Shown piece after piece: positions 8,245-12,053 of a stretch of DNA of 12,053 nucleotides (its first letter is position 1; each line of letters starts with the position of its first letter). Made by a program: the position numbers and the translations under genes. The notes under the pieces were generated by a model, which had not been told where the DNA came from, made no database searches, and worked only from the letters and a program-made list of their open reading frames with translations. Source of the DNA: Cephalothrix simula (taxonomy: Eukaryota > Nemertea > Palaeonemertea > Archinemertea > Cephalotrichidae). The stretch is taken from positions 1-12,053 of the forward strand of contig JAXIUW010191735.1 of assembly GCA_035591015.1 (NCBI GenBank). The letters are read 5' to 3'.

Positions 8245-8564
8245 GTAGTATGTAAACACAGGAACTAGACCAAATTCCGAACGCCATCTTGGATTGTATT
8301 GAATTGAATTTTAGCACGAATAAAGAACGGTATTGGGTACTGTATTGGGTCCGTGCACTAGGAACGTCCCAGTACGGCTTAACAGAGGCGCCAAACCACG
8401 GCTTTTTTACTAGGCGGTTAAATACTGGTGGTAAAAACCTTAAAATTGCTATGAACGCTCTGAAAAGCTCTAGACACTCTGAAAAGCGACGCACCTCCCC
8501 CTCAGACAAAACCGTCTAAAGAGGTTAAACAGTAAATACAGGCGATAGAGTATATAACCTTTGC
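8245..8564 (+). repeat. Left terminal inverted repeat of the 8-bp-TSD element
   Basis: About 320 bp, pairing with 9202-9558. It carries an open frame (8289-8519) whose mirror exists in the other arm; see the findings. The inner limit lies at TATATAACCTTTGC. Confidence 0.85.
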
Positions 8565-8913
8565 GTCTAAAGGACCTAGAAACCTAGAGCATTTTAAACT
8601 AAAATAACAAAGGAACTAGAGAGCTTTTACCCAAAACTAGAGAGCTTTTACCCAAAATAACCAAGAGCCTAGAGAGTATTTATTAAAAATAACAAAGGAC
8701 CTGGAGAGCTTTTACCCAAAATAACCAAGAGCCTAGAGAGAATGTACTAAAAATAACAAAGGACCTAGAGATTATGCACTAAAAATAACAAAGAGCTTAT
8801 AGAGTATATACTAAAAATAACAAATAAAAGGACCTAGACATTATGCACTAAAAATAACAAAGAGCTTATAGAGTATGTACTATAAATAACAAAGAGCCTA
8901 GAAAGTATGTACT
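8565..8913 (+). repeat. Tandem array of ~32-bp units (left block)
   Basis: Roughly ten degenerate units follow one another in the same orientation. The typical form is GAGCCTAGAGAGTATGTACT followed by AAAAATAACAAA, and an alternate form contains GAGAGCTTTTACCCAAAATAAC. Unit length varies by a few bases. It forms the core of the transposon. It is a minisatellite-like array with no coding potential seen. Confidence 0.85.
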
Positions 8914-8958
8914 CTGCGTCTATAGCATTAACTGCTATTTAGCCCGTTAACTTGTAAA

Positions 8959-9004
8959 TTCATTTCATTATCATTTTCATTTTCATTTTCATTTTCAATT
9001 CATT
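8959..9004 (+). repeat. ATTTTC hexanucleotide microsatellite
   Basis: About four to six copies of (TCATTT/ATTTTC) with flanking degenerate copies split the transposon's tandem array into two blocks. Confidence 0.8.
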
Positions 9005-9032
9005 TGTGATATTTTTAGAAGTTGTTATATAT

Positions 9033-9131
9033 TTAGAGTATGTACTAAAAATAACAGAGAGCTCAGAGAGTATGTACTAAAAATAACAAAGCTTATATAG
9101 ATTATGTACTAAAAATAACAAAGAGCATAAA
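9033..9131 (+). repeat. Tandem array of ~32-bp units (right block)
   Basis: About three further units (GAGTATGTACTAAAAATAAC and variants) continue in the same orientation as the left block. This suggests one array later interrupted by the microsatellite-bearing segment. Confidence 0.8.
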
Positions 9132-9201
9132 GACTCCGGGTTACTGTAACAAGGGTTACAAAGGTTATGCTTGGGTTAAGTTACATGGCCTAGATGACCG
9201 G

Positions 9202-9558
9202 GCAAAGGGTATATACTCTATCGCCTTTATTTACTGTTTAACCTCTTTAGACGTTTTTGTCAGAGGGGGGAGGTGCGACGCTTTTCAGGGTGTCTATAGC
9301 ATTTGTAGGTATGTGCGTCGCTTTTCAGATTGTTTAGAGCAAATGTAATGAATTTACATCCAGTATTTAACCGCCTAGTTAAAAAGCCGCAGTTTGGCGC
9401 CTCTGTTAAGCCGTACTGGGACGTTCCTAGCGCACTCCTAAGGACCCAATAGAGTATCTCATACCGTTCCTTATTCATGCTAAAAATTCAAAATTCAATT
9501 CAATACAATCCAAGATGGCGACCGGAAGCTTGGTCCAGAAGCGCTACTTTCATACTAC
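9202..9558 (-). repeat. Right terminal inverted repeat of the 8-bp-TSD element
   Basis: About 357 bp, the reverse complement of the left arm with small indels. It has a short extra segment near 9300-9350 containing a second copy of the GTGCGTCGCTTTTCAG word. It ends in CATACTAC directly before the target duplication. Confidence 0.85.
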
Positions 9559-9566
9559 TCATCCAA
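9559..9566. repeat. Target-site duplication, right copy (TCATCCAA)
   Basis: Exact repeat of 8237-8244 abutting the right terminus. Perfect identity suggests that the insertion is not ancient. Confidence 0.85.
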
Positions 9567-9806
9567 TGGGGACGAGTCAGCTAAAGGAGGCCAAAGACAG
9601 GCCTAAAATTATTCCTAACGTCTTACCGATACAATACCTTAAAGCTCCCTTACCTCATTGAATTAACTTAAGCACCCCTGAGGCTCTATGACCCACCCCA
9701 CGCAAGTCATTCGTCACTTTAAAATACCTTTTAGGCCAGATGTGTGGCCTAGGGATGGGTGAAAGGGGATGGGGGCGATCTGTTTAATAATGGAATATAG
9801 ACATAC
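9567..9806. other. Non-coding spacer between transposon and coiled-coil exon
   Basis: This is the intron side downstream of the donor site of the minus-strand exon. It is richer in G and C than most of the window, with AGGCCT/GGCC-containing words, and no exon is seen in it. Confidence 0.45.
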
Positions 9807-9945
9807 CTTGTTGTGCTTTCAATAAAACATTTTGGTCTTTTAACTTTTGTATCTCTTCCTGCATTCCTGTAACTTGGTGATCAACACTTTGATGTTTAAC
9901 TGATAGTTCTTGAAAATCACTGCGTAGCTTGTTAAGTTCAATATC
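9807..9945 (-). CDS. Internal exon of an unidentified coiled-coil protein (partial gene)
   Basis: Read on the minus strand, an acceptor ATTTACAG ends at 9946 and a donor CAAG|GTATGT follows the exon at 9806. Both match GT-AG consensus well. The 139-bp exon enters in phase 0 and leaves after 46 codons plus one base. Its peptide begins DIELNKLRSDF and ends NVLLKAQQ. Counting from the first Asp, L7, L14, V21, M28, L35 and L42 fall every seven residues, as do L4, F11, H18, V25, I32 and N39. That gives an unbroken six-heptad coiled coil with a core Asn. Such helices occur in many scaffold, centrosomal and trafficking proteins, and I cannot name the family from 46 residues. No other exon of this gene was identified in the window. 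The next exon would lie to the left, beyond the transposon and possibly beyond the Kv gene. Confidence 0.75.
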
Positions 9946-10622
9946 CTGTAAATAAATGAAAAATAACATGGGAGTATTTCATATACAAAAATGGATGAAA
10001 GTGAGAGGGTTTTTAAATTTTGAGTGGTGGCGCAACATATGCAAATATTCGAAAATAGAATGAGTCGCTTATTTAGTGATCGGATGTTAAGGGAACGTCC
10101 CGAATAGATCAGGTTAGGCCAAAACTAGCTACATGTACAATAGATTGTTTGGTATATCAATAATCCTGGGGTCCAAGGTGCAAAATTGTCACATCTGGGT
10201 AAATTTATTCCAAGGCTCTATGGGATCATATGACCTCACTGACCCCACGGGTCACCTGATATTAATAATATGAAGAACCCAAGATATGCTTGATATGCCA
10301 GACAACCTGTTGTAGGTCTAACCGATTCGGGGTGTTCCGATAAAAGCGGGACTTTATTTCCGAATTTTTTTCACATTTTGCGCTACCACTCCCCACCAGG
10401 TGGGGTAAAAATTTTAAAAAAAACCTCCCATGTTGTGTAACCTTCCGTGCCCTTTCCAAGAAATCTATAGGTTGAGTTGTTCCGATATCCCTCGTAGACA
10501 TCTCTACGGGGAAGGTCGAAATTTTAATGTTTTACGGTGCCTCATCCAATTTACCATCCGTTTGTGTACTATACGTTAAAACTAATTCTCAACTTGACTG
10601 AGATACAGCTCATGATGCTGAC
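9946..10622. other. Intronic or intergenic DNA with small hairpins
   Basis: This lies directly upstream (minus strand) of the coiled-coil exon, so part of it is intron. A perfect 15-base hairpin, CCCCACC-A-GGTGGGG, lies at 10391-10405. A second imperfect stem lies at about 10489-10511 (CCCTCGTAGA/TCTACGGGG). The word GTTCCGATA occurs twice (about 10336 and 10480). The 79-codon minus frame at 10262-10501 has no splice sites or domain that I recognise and is probably repeat-derived. Confidence 0.45.
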
Positions 10623-11048
10623 AGGTAAAGAATCTGCGCATTAAAATTTTATGACGTCATAGAGGTGCCCCCTAGCGGCAAAAAAATAAATAACGCTTCC
10701 TGAGTACAGCCCAGACTGTTAGCTAAAAACCGATTGCGGGATTGAAATCAGTTAACCATTTCTACCTAACAACGGTAGTTTCGCGAAAACAAGGTGCAGC
10801 CGAGCGGCGAAAACCATTTTCGCTCCCTGAGTAGTCGGTTAGAGATAGCAAAAAATCAATAGCGGATATAAAAACACACGAACCGTTTCTACTAATCATA
10901 TGTATGTTCAAATTTTCAAACCATCACCCTATGGAGTCATAGCACTATTTTGATGACGTCATCAGCCCGGAAATTCACTTTTCGTCCTAATATGGTTTGT
11001 AATACCTTCAAATTTCGGAAATTTAATTTCCTACCAAACAATGTAAAT
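10623..11048 (+). repeat. Left arm of fold-back element 2
   Basis: About 426 bp pairing with 11135-11400. It contains two tandem divergent copies of a segment of about 129 bp (see 10665-10900) where the right arm has one. Confidence 0.75.
10665..10900 (+). repeat. Diverged tandem duplication in the left arm
   Basis: A segment beginning GTGCCCCCTAGCGGC at 10665 is repeated from 10794 as GTGCAGCCGAGCGGC. Matching order follows in both: CGCT(T/C)CCTGAGTA, a TTAG-containing block, AAAAA(C/T)CGAT/CAAT, GCGG and TTTCTAC. The period is about 129 bp. The copies have many substitutions, so the duplication is old. Confidence 0.6.
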
Positions 11049-11134
11049 AGGGACATTATAAACTCATGACATCATAGCGGCGAAAAACTGATTGTGCTCC
11101 GAATGTTTAGTGTTTCGCCGGTAGGAGGCCTAAA

Positions 11135-11400
11135 ATTTGCATTATATTTGGGTAGGAAATTGAATTACCGAAACTTGAAGGTATTAAAAGCAATGTTATG
11201 GACTTTGGCCTGATGACGTCATCAAAATGGCGGTATGACATCATAGGGCGTTATTTTGAAAATTGAAACCTACCAATTCCGCAATCGGTTTTTTGCTATC
11301 TCTTATGGTCTAGGCTGTGCTAAGGAAGCGTAATTCAGCTTTTCGCCGCAAGGGGCGCCACTATGACGTCATAAAATTTTAATACGCAGATTCATTACCT
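11135..11400 (-). repeat. Right arm of fold-back element 2
   Basis: About 266 bp, inverted partner of the left arm, ending at TTCATTACCT. Confidence 0.75.
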
Positions 11401-11833
11401 ACAAGTCATCACCAATCTATCCATGAATAGTTTACCTATCCATGCATGTATAGTTTATTTGGGTAAATTCTATACTTCCGAGAACATAAGTGGGGGTCAG
11501 TTTTAGTAAAGTATGGAAACAGAAAACATGGAAAAAAAACGTACTTCTCCCCAAACTATGCGCAAATAGGGAAGTTGTGCACAAGGTATAATTATGGGAA
11601 AGATGGATATTAATTGATAAACATATGACCTTTTGGCCAGAATAGGACGCAGGGGTATCATTTTCTATATTAAGGTCACAAGGTAGGCGAGCTGGGATCA
11701 TGTGACCTTAGGCCAAATCCAGATTATTTGCAATAATTGGCCTCTAATCAGCATTGGGTTATCGTATTTGGTATGTACTTTACTCATTCTAACCCTACAT
11801 GATCTAAATATGAATTGGCTGTTAATTTTACAG
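11401..11833. other. Non-coding stretch with a TAAGGTCACA inverted repeat
   Basis: No exon is supported. A perfect 10-bp inverted repeat lies at 11671-11680 and 11701-11710 (TAAGGTCACA/TGTGACCTTA) with a 20-bp spacer. The 89-codon minus frame at 11432-11701 has no recognisable feature. Confidence 0.45.
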
Positions 11834-11968
11834 CTATATAATCAAGCTCTGATTCCTGATTCGTCGAATATTCTACGTCACGATGCTAATTTAAATCGGG
11901 AGTCATTTATCCGAATTCTTCAATCTGCAATATTCAAAGCTACTATAACTATTTTATATATTATATAG
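11834..11968 (+). CDS. Possible terminal exon (low confidence)
   Basis: A fair acceptor, TTAATTTTACAG, ends at 11833. The frame that follows stays open for 44 codons to a TAG at 11966-11968. It begins LYNQALIPDSSN and contains HDANLNRESFIRILQSA, whose composition looks more protein-like than the surrounding A/T-rich frames. AATAAA occurs at 11972. I recognise no family, there is no upstream exon in view, and the last dozen codons (ATITILYII) look like translated A/T sequence. It may be a last exon of a + strand gene or chance. Confidence 0.2.
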   Translation, partial: LYNQALIPDSSNILRHDANLNRESFIRILQSAIFKATITILYII

Positions 11969-12053
11969 CCAAATAAATGCAACTATTAATACAAATAACT
12001 TCATTTTTGATTATAAGCTTTATTTAATCCATAATATTCCAGAACGTTTTCGA
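11969..12053. other. A+T-rich right edge
   Basis: No gene or repeat is seen apart from the AATAAA at 11972-11977. Confidence 0.4.

Larger units (their letters stand above)
8245..9558. mobile_element. Complete non-autonomous DNA transposon with long TIRs and 8-bp TSD
   Basis: The 1,314-bp element starts GTAGTATG and ends CATACTAC, with a perfect 8-bp TCATCCAA duplication on both sides. Its terminal inverted repeats are very long (about 320 and 357 bp) and share long blocks, for example CGCCATCTTGGATTGTATTG, GGAACGTCCCAGTACGGCTT and GTCTAAAGAGGTTAAACAGT. The core is a tandem array of units of about 32 bp plus an ATTTTC microsatellite. No transposase is encoded, so it would depend on one supplied elsewhere. 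An 8-bp duplication fits hAT, P, Merlin or Novosib-type elements, and long TIRs recall Mutator-like or fold-back elements; the terminal bases do not settle the superfamily. It lies between the Kv gene and the coiled-coil exon. Confidence 0.85.
10623..11400. mobile_element. Fold-back element with TGACGTCA-rich arms
   Basis: The left arm (10623-11048) and right arm (11135-11400) are inverted copies. They share AGGTAA(A/T)GAATCTGCG at the ends, then ATTAAAATTTTATGACGTCA, AAAAACCGATTGCGG, TTTTGATGACGTCATCAG, AATACCTTCAA and AATTTCCTACC towards the centre. About 86 bp of unpaired sequence separates the arms. Four TGACGTCA palindromes lie at mirrored places: 10652, 10954, 11214 and 11364. No protein is encoded. 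I found no convincing target-site duplication. It fits a non-autonomous long-arm fold-back or MITE-like element; the superfamily is unknown. The left arm is longer because of an internal duplication. Confidence 0.75.

Noticed and set aside
8237-8509. 90-codon minus frame in the left TIR
   Set aside because: It is antisense to the repeat arm and spans the target duplication into the element, so it cannot be a native gene.
8565-9131. Regularly spaced repeats suggestive of CRISPR
   Set aside because: The units are contiguous and degenerate with no unique spacers, and the context is eukaryotic. This is a minisatellite inside a transposon.
10262-10501. 79-codon minus frame
   Set aside because: It covers a region with small hairpins and repeated words and is probably repeat-derived; no family was recognised.
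11432-11701. 89-codon minus frame
   Set aside because: No motif, no splice sites and a composition of chance type.

Overview
This is a window of eukaryotic nuclear DNA, almost certainly from an invertebrate animal. The reasons are a Shaker-type voltage-gated potassium channel gene, an exon flanked by GT-AG splice sites, strongly A+T-rich spacers, and several inverted-repeat DNA elements. The phylum cannot be fixed from the sequence. An uninterrupted Shaker-class coding region would fit a cnidarian but is not diagnostic.

Layout. Positions 1-2040 hold no convincing gene: there is a possible Tc1/mariner-like terminus near 166, weak EF-hand-like remnants at 589-1022 and a run of twelve G. A decayed fold-back element with about 170-bp arms spans 2061-2937. 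From 2938 to 4455 there is non-coding DNA with a perfect 20-bp palindrome around TGACGTCA. The one complete gene, on the + strand at 4456-6714, is an uninterrupted 752-codon Kv channel. From 6715 to 8244 there is A+T-rich non-coding DNA with a candidate poly(A) signal. A complete, non-autonomous long-TIR transposon follows at 8245-9558, flanked by perfect 8-bp target duplications. A 139-bp coiled-coil exon of an unidentified minus-strand gene lies at 9807-9945. A second fold-back element, with four TGACGTCA palindromes in its arms, occupies 10623-11400. The right edge holds one possible terminal exon (11834-11968) of low confidence.

Gene relations. The Kv gene and the coiled-coil gene point towards each other. 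Either they are convergent neighbours, or the intronless Kv gene is nested in an intron of the minus-strand gene; the window cannot decide. Nothing suggests that they work together.

The most interesting points are the channel's departures from the Shaker plan: S4 one charge triplet shorter than in Kv1 channels, TLCTVGYGD in the filter, a His in the outer pore, a roughly 375-residue Ser/Pro-rich N-terminal tail, and almost no C-terminal tail. The next most interesting are the two well-preserved inverted-repeat elements.
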